NCBI RefSeq assembly: GCF_009769735.1
Contig: NZ_WSRO01000002.1
Span: 1,116,001-1,180,000, forward strand
Direction: 5' to 3'
Origin: Streptomyces sp. BA2
Lineage (GTDB): Bacteria; Actinomycetota; Actinomycetes; Streptomycetales; Streptomycetaceae
Length of the DNA stretch: 64,000 bases
The translations under genes and the position numbers were made by a program. Of this stretch, positions 1 through 9,048 are shown piece by piece. Every line of letters begins with the position of its first letter. Positions within the stretch are counted from its first letter, which is position 1. The notes beneath the pieces are model-generated. The model searched no databases. It was given only the letters and a program-made list of their open reading frames with translations, and had not been told where the DNA came from.

Positions 1-3000
1 GCCGCGCGGGGCCGTACGTCCTCCGGGGTCGTCAGTCGGTCGAAGCCGTACACGGGCCGGGAGCCGGAGAGGCGTTCAGCGAGGCGTGCGTACACCTCGG
101 AGGAGCCGCCCGCCGCGTGGGCCAGGAAGAGGGGGGTGCCGCGACCTGAGTCGGCCAGCACGCGGAGGGGGCCCTCCCTGCGCCTTGCCTTCGGTTCCTC
201 CCTCGCCCCGCGGGGAGCCCCACCCCGCGGGGCCTCCGGCAGCAGTTCCGCGACCCCCCTCAGCGTCGCCTGCCGCAACAGCACCCCCGGCTCCACCTCC
301 ACCCCGAACTCCCGCTCCACCGCGGTCCGGATGCGCGCCGCGGTGAGCGAGTCGAGCCCCAGGTCGGTGAGGGGCGTGTCCGCTTCGATGCGGTCCGGGG
401 TGTAGCCCATGACGTCGGCCACGCAGCCGCGGAGACGGTCGAGCGGACCCGTGCCGTCGGTGGGCTCCGACGCGTGACGTGGCCGCTCGTGCGGGCCCGG
501 AGCCTGCCCCGCCCAGAACCGGCGGTGCCGCCAGCGGGGCGTGGGGACGTCGACGACGCGCGCGCCCGGATGCGGGCCCTGGGCGGACGTGGGCGCGCCG
601 AGGCCTCGTACGAGCAGAGAAGCCAGCGAGGTACGGAAGGTGAGCGCGTCGTCGGTGCCGCGGCGCAGGGTCGGAAGGACCAGCGAGCCTTCGGCGCCCG
701 CCTCTCGCAGCGTCTCGGTCAGTGGATTCAACTGCGTGGGATGCGGGGCGACTTCGACGAACAGCCGGTGGCCGTCATCGGCGGCGGCGCGTACCGCCTG
801 CGTGAAGCGGACGGGGCGCCGCAGATTGGCCACCCAGTAGTCGGCGTCGCAGGGTGCCGGGTCGCGCGGGTCGGACAGGACGGTGGAGTAGCGACGGCAG
901 CCGGGCCGCGCGTGGCGCACGGTGCCGAGCTCCCGGGCGAAATCGGCGAGCAGCGGGTCGACATCGGGCGAATGCCCGGCGCCGGCGACGCGCAGGGAGC
1001 GGGCGAAACCGCCCTCCCCGGTGACGTGTTCGATGAGTCGGCGCACCTCGTCCGCGGAGCCGGTGACCACGCTCTGCGCGGGGGACGCGTGCACGGCGAC
1101 CTGGAGCGTGCGGAAGTCGGCGGCCAGGGCCTCGATGTGCTCGCCGGGGCGGTCCACGACGGCCATCGCGCCGCCCGTGAGCCCGGCGAGGAGCCGCGAA
1201 CGGATCGCCACGACGCGCGCGCCGGTGGCCTCGTCGATGGCGCCGCAGACGACGGCCGCGGCGATCTCCCCCATGGAGTGGCCGAGCACGGCCTCGGGCT
1301 CGAAGCCGTAGGCTCTCCACAGCTCGGCGAGGGCGACCTGGATGCCGTAGAGGGCGGGCATGACGACGGCGGGCGAGGTCAGATCGGCGCCGGGATCCAT
1401 GCAGTCCCGCAGGGAGATGCCTGCGTGCTCGCGCAGCAGCGGCTCGATGCGGTCGACAGCGGCGGCGAACTCCGGCTCCGTGGCGAGGAGTTCACCTCCC
1501 ATGCCGGGCCACTGCGACCCGTACCCGGAGAACACCCACACCGCCCCCGGGCTGCCCTCGGCCGCGGGTGTCCCGACCACGACCCGCCCATCGGGTTCCC
1601 GTCCGCCCAGACGGGCAAGCCCCGTGGTCAGCTCCTGCCGGTCGCGGGCGACGACCGCCGCCCTGTGGCGGCCACGCCCCACGCGGCCGGACAGGGTGCG
1701 GGCCAGGTCCGCCGGGCGGACGGAGCGGCTGTCCGGTTCTGTCAGCCATTGGGCCAACTCCCCCGCGTACGCGCGTACGCGGTCCTCGGTGACGCCGTCG
1801 AGCAGGGCTACGACCGCGCCGGTGGCCGCGCGTGGACCGCGCGGCACGCGGTGTTCCGTGAGGACCACGTGCGCGTTCGTGCCCCCGAAACCGAACGCCG
1901 AGACTCCCGCCCGAGCCGTGCCCGAGTAGCGGGGCCACGGCTCGGGTCCCGTGACGACGCGCAGCCCAAGGGCGTCGAGGTCCGCGTGCGGGCCCGGAGC
2001 GATGAAGTGCAGATGGGGTGGGATCTCGTCGTGGTGCAGCGCGAGGACCGTCTTGATGAACCCGGCGATGCCCGCCGCGGCCTCCAAGTGACCGATGTTC
2101 GTCTTCACCGAGCCGATGAGCAGCGGCTGGTCGGCGGCCCGCCCACGCCCCGCGCCGAGCGCGGCCGAGAGCGCGGACGCCTCGATCGGGTCGCCCAGGG
2201 CCGTGCCCGTGCCGTGCGCCTCGACGTAGTCGACAAAGGCGGGCGCGGCGGGATGGCACCGCTCTAGCAGCGTGCGCTGGGCCCCCGCACTCGGTGCCGT
2301 GAGTCCGTTGGAACGGCCGTCCGAGTTGACCGCCGTGGACTCGATGACCGCGAGGACCCGGTCGCCGTCACGTTCGGCGTCCGCGAGGCGCTTGAGGACG
2401 ACGACGCCGCACCCCTCGCCGCGCACCATGCCGTCGGCCGACGCGTCGAACGCCTTGCACCGCCCGTCGGCGGCCAGCGCCCCCGCGCGCTGGAAGCCGA
2501 GCGTCACGGCGGGGGAAAGGAGCAGGTTCACCCCGGCGGCGAGCGCCATGTCGCTCTCCCCCGCACCGACGCTGCGTACCGCGTGGTGCACGGCGACGAG
2601 CGAGGAGGAGCACGCCGTGTCGACCGCCATGCTCGGGCCGCGTAGATCGAGGAGGTAGGAGAGGCGGTTCGCGGCGATGCTCAGGGCCGCGCCCGGTGGG
2701 GTCCAGGCCCCGACCGAGTCCGGGTCCGCGGTGGTGAGATGGGCGTATTCGTTGCCGCTGATGCCCACGAAGACGCCGGTACGGGTGCCCGCTAGGGACG
2801 GCGCGGGCAGTGCCGCGTGGTCGACGGCCTCGCGGGCGACCTCCAGGAGCATGCGCTGCTGCGGGTCCATGGCGGTGGCCTCGTCGGCGCCGATGCCGAA
2901 GAACTCGGCGTCGAAGCCCGCCACGGCGTCGATGCCCCCGTCCCCGAGGAAGCCGCCGTGTCTGCTGAGGTCGTCCGGCAGGCTCCGCCCCGCCCGTACG

Positions 3001-3437
3001 AAGGGCGCCCAGCGGTCGTCGCCGACCGTGCCCACGGTGTCGCGGCCCTCGCTCAGGAGCCGCCAGAAGGCGGCGGGCGAGGTGACCGCGCCGGGCAGCC
3101 GGCAGCCGACGCCGATGACCGCGACCGGTGAATCACCCTCCGCGCCAGGCCTGTTGGGGCCGTCCTGCTCGGACGGCGAACCGCCGTGCTCCGGTTCGCC
3201 GCGCGCCACCCGCTCCGTGAGCGCACCGATCGTCGACGCCTCCCACAGCAGCGTCGCGGGCAGCCGGGTGCCCGCGAGGTCGCTGAGGCGTGCCGTCAGG
3301 ACGACCGCGTCGCGCGAGGTGAGGCCCAGCTCCACCAGCGGTCGGTCGTCGGTGATCTCCTCGGCGGCGAGGCCGTACCAGGCGCTCAGGCTCTCGACGA
3401 TCACGGCCCGGATCTCCGCGTGGCCCGCCTCCGTCAT
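1..3437 (-). CDS. Pks13-like polyketide synthase, ACP-KS-AT-ACP-TE (C-terminus off window)
   Basis: Type I polyketide synthase, 1145 codons visible. Domain order: N-terminal ACP (phosphopantetheine Ser41 in LGLTS), KS from about residue 100 (Cys276 in VDTACSSSL, His408 in EAHGTGT, His450 in NIGHLEAAAG), AT (Ser721 in GHSMGE, followed by the carboxylate-binding RSRL motif), second ACP (Ser1030 in LGLDSL), then the start of a thioesterase (PLFLAHAAGG). There is no KR, DH or ER. This order is that of mycobacterial Pks13, which joins an acyl-AMP-loaded chain to a carboxyacyl extender by Claisen condensation. The ATG overlaps the stop of the upstream acyl-AMP ligase (ATGA), so the two are probably translationally coupled and the N-terminal ACP probably receives the ligase product. 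Product unknown. The frame is continuous across the KS, AT and ACP motifs, so I see no frameshift. Confidence 0.9.
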   Translation of the reverse strand, partial: MTEAGHAEIRAVIVESLSAWYGLAAEEITDDRPLVELGLTSRDAVVLTARLSDLAGTRLPATLLWEASTIGALTERVARGEPEHGGSPSEQDGPNRPGAEGDSPVAVIGVGCRLPGAVTSPAAFWRLLSEGRDTVGTVGDDRWAPFVRAGRSLPDDLSRHGGFLGDGGIDAVAGFDAEFFGIGADEATAMDPQQRMLLEVAREAVDHAALPAPSLAGTRTGVFVGISGNEYAHLTTADPDSVGAWTPPGAALSIAANRLSYLLDLRGPSMAVDTACSSSLVAVHHAVRSVGAGESDMALAAGVNLLLSPAVTLGFQRAGALAADGRCKAFDASADGMVRGEGCGVVVLKRLADAERDGDRVLAVIESTAVNSDGRSNGLTAPSAGAQRTLLERCHPAAPAFVDYVEAHGTGTALGDPIEASALSAALGAGRGRAADQPLLIGSVKTNIGHLEAAAGIAGFIKTVLALHHDEIPPHLHFIAPGPHADLDALGLRVVTGPEPWPRYSGTARAGVSAFGFGGTNAHVVLTEHRVPRGPRAATGAVVALLDGVTEDRVRAYAGELAQWLTEPDSRSVRPADLARTLSGRVGRGRHRAAVVARDRQELTTGLARLGGREPDGRVVVGTPAAEGSPGAVWVFSGYGSQWPGMGGELLATEPEFAAAVDRIEPLLREHAGISLRDCMDPGADLTSPAVVMPALYGIQVALAELWRAYGFEPEAVLGHSMGEIAAAVVCGAIDEATGARVVAIRSRLLAGLTGGAMAVVDRPGEHIEALAADFRTLQVAVHASPAQSVVTGSADEVRRLIEHVTGEGGFARSLRVAGAGHSPDVDPLLADFARELGTVRHARPGCRRYSTVLSDPRDPAPCDADYWVANLRRPVRFTQAVRAAADDGHRLFVEVAPHPTQLNPLTETLREAGAEGSLVLPTLRRGTDDALTFRTSLASLLVRGLGAPTSAQGPHPGARVVDVPTPRWRHRRFWAGQAPGPHERPRHASEPTDGTGPLDRLRGCVADVMGYTPDRIEADTPLTDLGLDSLTAARIRTAVEREFGVEVEPGVLLRQATLRGVAELLPEAPRGGAPRGAREEPKARRREGPLRVLADSGRGTPLFLAHAAGGSSEVYARLAERLSGSRPVYGFDRLTTPEDVRPRA

Positions 3438-5227
3438 CGCGCGCCCTCCGCGCCGCTCCTGCCACCCTCTCCGAAGGTGTCGAAGGCGCCGAGCAGATAG
3501 CGTGCCCGGCTCGCGGCTCTGGCGACCTTGCCGCTGCTCGTCCTTGGCAGCGAGCCCGGCGGGATGAGGAGGAGCTCCGCGATGCGCAGCCCGTGCCGGG
3601 CCGAGACGGCTGCCGTGGCCGTGCGCAGGGCGGCGAGCAGGTCCTGTTCCGTGGGTTCCGCGCCGCGTCGGTGCTCGGCGACGACGACCAGGACGTCGGT
3701 CTCCGTGCCGGTCCAGGGCACGCAGAACGCGGCGAGCCGGTCACGGCGCACGAGGTCGACGGCGGACTGCACGGTCTCCTCGACGTCCTGGGGGTAGTGG
3801 TTCCGGCCGTCCACGATGATCAGGTCCTTGAGCCGCCCCGTGACGTAGAGCCGGCCCTCGTGGAGTGCGCCGAGATCCCCCGTGCGCAGCCATCCCGCCT
3901 CGTTGTCCGCGCCGGTGGCGTCGGGCGGGCAGAAGCCGAACACCTCATCCGAGAGGCCACTTCGCTTCCAGTAACAGAGGCCGACGTTGGGTCCGCGCAG
4001 CAGGATCTCACCGACCTCGCCCGTCCCCAGTGCGGCCCCGGTCGCCGGGTCGGCGATGCGCAGCTCCTGCCCGGCCGGGGTGCCGCAGGCCACGAGGAGC
4101 GTCACACCTTGGTCAGTCAACTCCCCTACGTCGAGGCGCCCTTCGGACAGGGCGAGCGGATCACACGCCAGAACCGTTGGCGGTGCGTCGAACGTGTCGG
4201 TCGTCACGAACACGGTGGCCTCGGCGAGGCCGTACGCCGGGCAGTGCGCCGCGGGCGCGAGTCCCGCGTCGGCGAACGCGTCACGGAAACGGCCGACCGT
4301 GCCGGGGCGCACGGGTTCGCTGCCGTTGATGAGGACCTTGACCCGGTCGAGGCGCAGCTCGGCGGCCTCGTCCCTGTCGATCCTGCTCGCGCAGTAGTCG
4401 TAGGCGAAGTTGGGGGCGGCGCTGATCGTCCCGGGATACGCGGCGAGCAGCCGCAGCCAGCGCACCGGGTGCTCCAGGAAGGCGACGGGGTCCATGAGGA
4501 CCGAAGGGAAGCCGCCGACGACGGGGGCGGCCACGCTCAGGACGAGGCCCATGTCGTGGAAGAGCGGCAGCCAGCCGACCGTCGTGTTGCTCGCCGCGTC
4601 GGCCGCGAAGGCCTCGATGGCCTGGCGGGCGTTGGCCACCACGTTGGCATGGCTGATCACGACGCCCGCCGGGCTGCGCGTGGAGCCGGAGGTGTACTGG
4701 AGGTAGGCGATGTCGTCCGCTTCGAGCCGCTCGGGAAGGGCGACCGCGGACGTCTCGCCCGGCCGGTCCACCAGGACCACAGGCACCGGCGGCAGACCTT
4801 GCCCGGCCATGAACCGCTCGACCCCAACCGCCGTTCCCGTGTCGGCCAGCACACAAGCCGGTTCACAATCGGCCAGGACGGCCGCCAACCGCCCCTCATG
4901 CCCCGGGAGTTCGGGGCTGAACAGCGGTACCGCGATCACCCCCGCGTAGAGACATCCCAGGAAAGCCGCCGCGTAGTCAAGTCCCTGCGGGAGCAGCAGG
5001 GCGGCTCGCTCGCCGGGGCCCGCGATCGCCGCGACCTGTCCGGCGACCGCGCGGGCGCGGGCGTCGAGACCCTGCCAGCCGAGGGTGTGGTGCAGGCCGG
5101 GCGATGACGGTTCGGGGAACTCCACGTAGGTGAAGGCCCGTTGGTGCGGCCGGTCGGCTGCCCAGTGCGCCAAGTGGTCGGTCAGCAGGGGGCCTTCGGG
5201 CGGCTTGAGGGTCTGAGGTCTTGGCAT
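3434..5227 (-). CDS. Fatty acyl-AMP ligase (FadD32-like FAAL)
   Basis: 597-residue member of the ANL adenylating superfamily. It should activate a fatty acid as acyl-adenylate and load it onto the ACP of the adjacent PKS. Visible motifs are the P-loop YLQYTSGST near residue 177, WLPLFHDMGL, YGLAEATVF near 330, the FAAL-type hinge region GRNHYPQDVEE near 472 and the C-terminal catalytic lysine in TSSGKV near 566. GRNHYPQD is characteristic of FAALs rather than acyl-CoA ligases. I chose ATG 5227, which has GGAG 7 bases upstream; an in-frame extension to 5383 would add an arginine-rich stretch without a ribosome site. The stop overlaps the PKS start. The intergenic region behind it holds a cluster of TGTCA repeats. 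Confidence 0.92.
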   Translation of the reverse strand: MPRPQTLKPPEGPLLTDHLAHWAADRPHQRAFTYVEFPEPSSPGLHHTLGWQGLDARARAVAGQVAAIAGPGERAALLLPQGLDYAAAFLGCLYAGVIAVPLFSPELPGHEGRLAAVLADCEPACVLADTGTAVGVERFMAGQGLPPVPVVLVDRPGETSAVALPERLEADDIAYLQYTSGSTRSPAGVVISHANVVANARQAIEAFAADAASNTTVGWLPLFHDMGLVLSVAAPVVGGFPSVLMDPVAFLEHPVRWLRLLAAYPGTISAAPNFAYDYCASRIDRDEAAELRLDRVKVLINGSEPVRPGTVGRFRDAFADAGLAPAAHCPAYGLAEATVFVTTDTFDAPPTVLACDPLALSEGRLDVGELTDQGVTLLVACGTPAGQELRIADPATGAALGTGEVGEILLRGPNVGLCYWKRSGLSDEVFGFCPPDATGADNEAGWLRTGDLGALHEGRLYVTGRLKDLIIVDGRNHYPQDVEETVQSAVDLVRRDRLAAFCVPWTGTETDVLVVVAEHRRGAEPTEQDLLAALRTATAAVSARHGLRIAELLLIPPGSLPRTSSGKVARAASRARYLLGAFDTFGEGGRSGAEGAR

Positions 5228-5333
5228 GGCGGCTCCAACTGGACGGCGCGATGACCGGGGGCGGGCGTCGCGGGGCCGGGACGAGCGGTGCACCAGGTTC
5301 CGCCCGGATGTGATCCGTGAGTAAGACGGGTTG

Positions 5334-5372
5334 CTGACAGATCGTCTGACAACCTCTGTCACTTCACTGACA
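5334..5372. promoter_or_regulatory. Cluster of TGTCA/TGACA motifs upstream of the FAAL-PKS operon
   Basis: Four copies of TGTCA or its complement lie within 39 bases: CTGACA at 5334, 5346 and 5367, and CTGTCA at 5356. The last two form an inverted repeat, TGTCA-6-TGACA (5357-5372). They sit about 110-145 bases upstream of the acyl-AMP ligase start, so an operator or promoter role is plausible. No -10 element is convincing and the binding protein is unknown. Confidence 0.35.
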
Positions 5373-5443
5373 AGCCTCCGCACATGGCTACGACGGGTCA
5401 GGCTGATCAGTCGCCCGGCGCGTCGGTGACGCTTTGATCGTCA

Positions 5444-6166
5444 CTACTGATCGTCTGAGACGTACTGATGCAGCCGTCCGGAGGCGGCCAGCATGGCGGT
5501 CGAGCGCGCGGCGACGCCCGCGAGGCGCTGCTCGATGGCCGCACGGAGCGCGTCGGGGCTGCCCGTCTCGCGCAGACCGTCGAGCACGGCGTGGATCTGC
5601 GGCAGGGGGTAGTGGCCCTGCCGGAGGATGCTGACGATGCGGGCGTCGCGTACGTCGGCGGGGCCGAACCAGCGGTAGTGCGTGCCCGGTTCACGCCGCG
5701 GCTTCAGCAGGCCCGCCGACTCCCACACCCGCAGCGCGGAGGTGCGCACACCGAGGCGGGCGGCCACCTCGCCGATGCGCAGGTGTGGTGGCGTGGCGGG
5801 CGCGGGGGTGTCGTCCGGGGTCTCCTTCGCGACGGCTTCCAGGGCCTCGCCCGCGGCCCGGAGCGAGAGCCGCTGCTGGTGCAGGTCGGCGTGCCCGGCG
5901 TCGACGAGGGTGAGGGCCTGCGGAAGGTCTCCCCCGTGGACGGCCCGCATGATCGCCTGGGCGGTTTCGATGCCGTAGCCCGGGACGAGCGCGCGATAGG
6001 TGAGCAGGGCGTCGCGGTGGCGTGTGCCGAACCTGCGGTATCCGGCGGGCGTGCGCGGGGTCGGCGGCAGGATGCCCGCGTCGGCGTAGTTGCGGATCTG
6101 CTGGGTCGAGACTCCGGCCGCCCGCGCCAGATCCACCGGGCGCAGGGCCGTCTCGGCTCGGCTCAT
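5444..6166 (-). CDS. MerR-family regulator with two HTH domains
   Basis: 240 residues. The first MerR helix-turn-helix is near residues 10-75 (VDLARAAGVSTQQIRNYADA) and a second complete one near 130-200 (LRIGEVAARLGVRTSALRVWES), each followed by the arginine-rich wing typical of the family. Most MerR proteins have one HTH and an effector domain, so this may bind two half-sites within one chain. The ATG at 6166 has a strong GGGGAGGT site 7 bases upstream; longer in-frame readings run antisense through the neighbouring ATPase gene and are rejected. It is divergent from the UvrA-like gene (123 bases between starts), which is the likely target. No metal-binding cysteines are visible, so a drug or other organic inducer is more likely than a metal. 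Confidence 0.88.
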   Translation of the reverse strand: MSRAETALRPVDLARAAGVSTQQIRNYADAGILPPTPRTPAGYRRFGTRHRDALLTYRALVPGYGIETAQAIMRAVHGGDLPQALTLVDAGHADLHQQRLSLRAAGEALEAVAKETPDDTPAPATPPHLRIGEVAARLGVRTSALRVWESAGLLKPRREPGTHYRWFGPADVRDARIVSILRQGHYPLPQIHAVLDGLRETGSPDALRAAIEQRLAGVAARSTAMLAASGRLHQYVSDDQ

Positions 6167-6267
6167 GAAGGGACCTCCCCTGACTGGCGTCGAAGCACGG
6201 AGTTGAAGGTTATCCGAGCAGGACCCTGCCAGGTACCGCCGCTCTCGCTCAAAAGTCTCAACAAGCA

Positions 6268-6287
6268 CTTCAATGAAACACTTGAAG
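6268..6287. promoter_or_regulatory. Inverted repeat between merR and the UvrA-like gene
   Basis: CTTCAA, 8 bases, TTGAAG: a perfect 6-bp inverted repeat ending two bases before the likely start of the UvrA-like gene. MerR regulators bind dyads of about this size placed between -35 and -10 elements, so it is a candidate operator for the divergent MerR protein. Its closeness to the start codon would fit a very short or absent leader. Confidence 0.4.
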
Positions 6288-6289
6288 GC

Positions 6290-8875
6290 ATGGATGCAAG
6301 CACTGCCATGGACGCAAGCACTGACAATGCCGATGCGATCCGCATCAAGGGCGCGCGCCTTCACAACCTCAAGAACGTCTCGCTCACCATCCCCAAGAAC
6401 CAGCTCGTCGTCCTGACCGGCCTCTCCGGCTCCGGCAAGTCCACGATCGCCTTCGACACCCTGCACCGGGAGGGCCAGCGGCAGTATCTGGAGTCGCTCG
6501 GCCTGGTCACCACCTTCGCGAGCAAGCCATCGGTCGACTCGATCACCGGCCTTTCGCCGTCGATCAGCGTCGACCAGCATCTGACCAACCGCAGTCCCCG
6601 GTCGACGGTCGGCACGGTCACCGAGGTCTTCACATATCTGCGTCTGCTGTGGGCGCGCATCGGCCATCGGCCGTGCCCGTCGTGCGGGCAGGACGTCCCA
6701 CCCGCCTACCACGTGAGCGGCGACGAACTCTGGGACGACGAACCGTCGGGGACCGAACCCGCCGCCGACGGTTCGCCGGACGACCAGCCCGCACTGCCCT
6801 GCCCGCACTGTGAGGCGCCGGTGCCGGGCATGGTGATGGGCACGTTCTCCTTCAACAAGCCCGCCGGTGCCTGCGTCACCTGCACCGGCATCGGCACCGT
6901 CTTCCGGGCCGACGTGCACCGCCTGGTCGACGACGGCCTGAGCGTGGCCGGGGGCGCCGTGCTCGGCTGGCTCCCCGCCCTGACCGCGCGCAACATCCCG
7001 ATCCTGCGCGCCGCGGGCGAGCACTACGGCTTCACCTTCGACGCGGAGACTCCCGTACGTGAACTCGGCGAGGAACAGCGGGACTTGCTGCTCCACGGCG
7101 TGGAGAGCGAGCGGTTCCACCGCCACTTCCCGGACGCCGCACCACCGGCGACGGTCAGCCGGGGCCGCTTCGAGGGCGTGGTCACGAACATGCTGCGCCG
7201 GTACGCCGAGCGCATCGACGACGCCGCCTACCGCGAGAAGGCGGAGAAGCTCCTCGTCAACGACGTCTGCCCGGACTGCGACGGCACCCGCCTTCGCCCG
7301 GAGAGCCGCCGGGTCACCGTCGCCGGGCTGACCATCGTCGACGCGGCGCGCCTGCCGCTCGACAAGCTCGCCGGGTGGATCGAGGGCCTGCGGGAGTACG
7401 TCACCGACAGCGAGGCGTGGCAGGTCACCGAGCCGATCGTGGACGATCTGCGGGAGCGCGTGCGCCGCCTCGTCGACGTCGGTGTCGGCTATCTGACCCT
7501 GGAGCGGGCCACACCCAGCCTCTCGGCGGGCGAGACCCAGCGCCTGCGCCTTTCCGCACTGCTCGGCTCGGGCCTCACCGGCGTGCTGTACGTCCTGGAC
7601 GAACCGACCATCGGGCTGCACCCTGCGGACACAGCCCGCCTGGTCGACGTCCTGCGCCGGCTGCGCGACCTCGGGAACACGGTCCTGGTCATCGAGCACG
7701 ACCTCGATGTGCTGCGCGCGGCCGACCATGTCGTCGACGTGGGGCCCGGCGCGGGCCGCGCCGGCGGGCACATCGTGGCCGAAGGTTCGCCGGACGAGGT
7801 GGCGGCGACCGCCGGTTCGGTCACCGGTGCCTATCTCTCCGGGCGCCTCGCGATGCCTCTTCCCTCGCTCCGTACGCCCGCGTCGGGTGCCGAGCTGGTC
7901 ATCCGCGGGGCGCGGGCGCACAACCTCAGGAACGTCACCGCGCGGCTGCCGCTCGGGCGGCTCGTCGCGGTGAGCGGGCCATCGGGCTCGGGCAAGTCGT
8001 CGCTGGTCCTCGACATCCTGGGGCGTGCCGCGCGGCAGCGTTTCCACGGTGCGGGCGACGCGCCGGGCGCCCACGACGGGATCGAGGGCTGGGAGCACGT
8101 CGACAAGGTCGTGACCATCGACCAGCAGGCGATCAGCCGGGTGCCCCGGTCGAACGCGGCGACGTACTCGGACGCGTTCACGCCGATCCGTGAGGCGTTC
8201 GCGGCGAGCGCCGACGCACGTCGACGGGGGCTCACCGCGGGGCATTTCTCCTTCAATGTGGCGGGGGGCCGCTGCGAGCGGTGCACGGGGGCGGGGGTGC
8301 TGACCGTGCAGATGCACTTCCTGCCCGACGTGGAGGTGCGCTGCCCCGCCTGCCGTGGCCGCCGCTTCAAGCCCGATGTGCTCGCCGCACGGTACGGCGG
8401 ACACGACATCGCGCAGGTCCTCGACATGACCGTCGACGAAGCGCTGACGGTGTTCGCCGCCGTGCCGGGGGCGGCGACCCGGCTCCAGCGCATGTCGGAC
8501 GTCGGCCTCGGCTACCTCCAGCTCGGCCAGCCCGCGACCACGCTCTCCGGAGGCGAGGCCCAACGCGTCAAGCTGGCCAAGGAGTTGGGGCGCCGCGCCA
8601 CTGGCCGCACCCTCTACCTCCTGGACGAGCCCACGACCGGCCTGCACGCCGCCGACACGGCGCGCCTGCTCGGCGTCCTGCAACGCCTGGTCGACGCCGG
8701 CAACACCGTGATCACCATCGAGCACAACCTGGACGTCATCCGCGCCGCGGACTGGGTCGTCGACCTGGGCCCCGAAGGCGGCGCGGCGGGCGGCGAGATC
8801 GTGGCCGAGGGCACCCCGAAGGAGATCGCGCGGGCGAGCGGGTCAGGGACGGGGGCGTTCCTGGACGGGGTGTGA
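6290..8875 (+). CDS. UvrA-like ABC ATPase (UvrA2 type)
   Basis: 861 residues with two ABC ATPase modules. The first has Walker [10 protein letters not shown] near residue 46, CPSCGQ and CPHCEAP zinc-type pairs at about 129 and 171, and signature LSAGETQRL near 410. The second has Walker [10 protein letters not shown] near 563, a CERC-19-CPAC zinc finger at about 661-684 and signature LSGGEAQRV near 751. It is shorter than housekeeping UvrA (about 950 residues or more), consistent with the UvrA2 class that lacks the UvrB-binding insert. Such proteins are linked to resistance to DNA-targeting drugs, and the divergent MerR gene suggests inducible expression. The start is uncertain: ATG 6290 and ATG 6308 both lack a well-spaced ribosome site and lie in a repeated GATGCAAGCACTG-like stretch. 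Confidence 0.88.
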   Translation: MDASTAMDASTDNADAIRIKGARLHNLKNVSLTIPKNQLVVLTGLSGSGKSTIAFDTLHREGQRQYLESLGLVTTFASKPSVDSITGLSPSISVDQHLTNRSPRSTVGTVTEVFTYLRLLWARIGHRPCPSCGQDVPPAYHVSGDELWDDEPSGTEPAADGSPDDQPALPCPHCEAPVPGMVMGTFSFNKPAGACVTCTGIGTVFRADVHRLVDDGLSVAGGAVLGWLPALTARNIPILRAAGEHYGFTFDAETPVRELGEEQRDLLLHGVESERFHRHFPDAAPPATVSRGRFEGVVTNMLRRYAERIDDAAYREKAEKLLVNDVCPDCDGTRLRPESRRVTVAGLTIVDAARLPLDKLAGWIEGLREYVTDSEAWQVTEPIVDDLRERVRRLVDVGVGYLTLERATPSLSAGETQRLRLSALLGSGLTGVLYVLDEPTIGLHPADTARLVDVLRRLRDLGNTVLVIEHDLDVLRAADHVVDVGPGAGRAGGHIVAEGSPDEVAATAGSVTGAYLSGRLAMPLPSLRTPASGAELVIRGARAHNLRNVTARLPLGRLVAVSGPSGSGKSSLVLDILGRAARQRFHGAGDAPGAHDGIEGWEHVDKVVTIDQQAISRVPRSNAATYSDAFTPIREAFAASADARRRGLTAGHFSFNVAGGRCERCTGAGVLTVQMHFLPDVEVRCPACRGRRFKPDVLAARYGGHDIAQVLDMTVDEALTVFAAVPGAATRLQRMSDVGLGYLQLGQPATTLSGGEAQRVKLAKELGRRATGRTLYLLDEPTTGLHAADTARLLGVLQRLVDAGNTVITIEHNLDVIRAADWVVDLGPEGGAAGGEIVAEGTPKEIARASGSGTGAFLDGV

Positions 8876-9048
8876 CGCGAGGCCCCGCTAGCTCCGAGGA
8901 CGGTCGGTCACATAGCTGTCGCCACTTGTGCCGCACGCACAGTTCCGGCCCGGTGGGCTGTGGTTCCGCTGACTATCGACGGCCGATTACCGCTCCGTAG
9001 CTTCACGGCGTGCACAGCTGTCCCCCCCTCGAAACGAAGGAGCACCCC

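Noticed and set aside
474..2267. Long plus-strand open frame (597 codons) opposite the PKS
   Set aside because: It is antisense to KS and AT motifs; the minus strand carries the catalytic residues and the translation here is Arg/Gly-rich without a domain. It is a GC-bias shadow.
3593..5107. Plus-strand open frame of about 500 codons opposite the acyl-AMP ligase
   Set aside because: Antisense to all conserved ANL motifs; composition typical of the complementary frame of high-GC genes.
5426..5444. GTGACG-7-CGTCAC inverted repeat at the end of the MerR gene as a terminator
   Set aside because: The stem is only 6 bp with a 7-base loop and no T-run; too weak to call.
6167..8725. Upstream in-frame extension of the MerR gene to about 1090 codons
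   Set aside because: It would run antisense through the whole UvrA-like gene; the ribosome site and HTH set the start at 6166.
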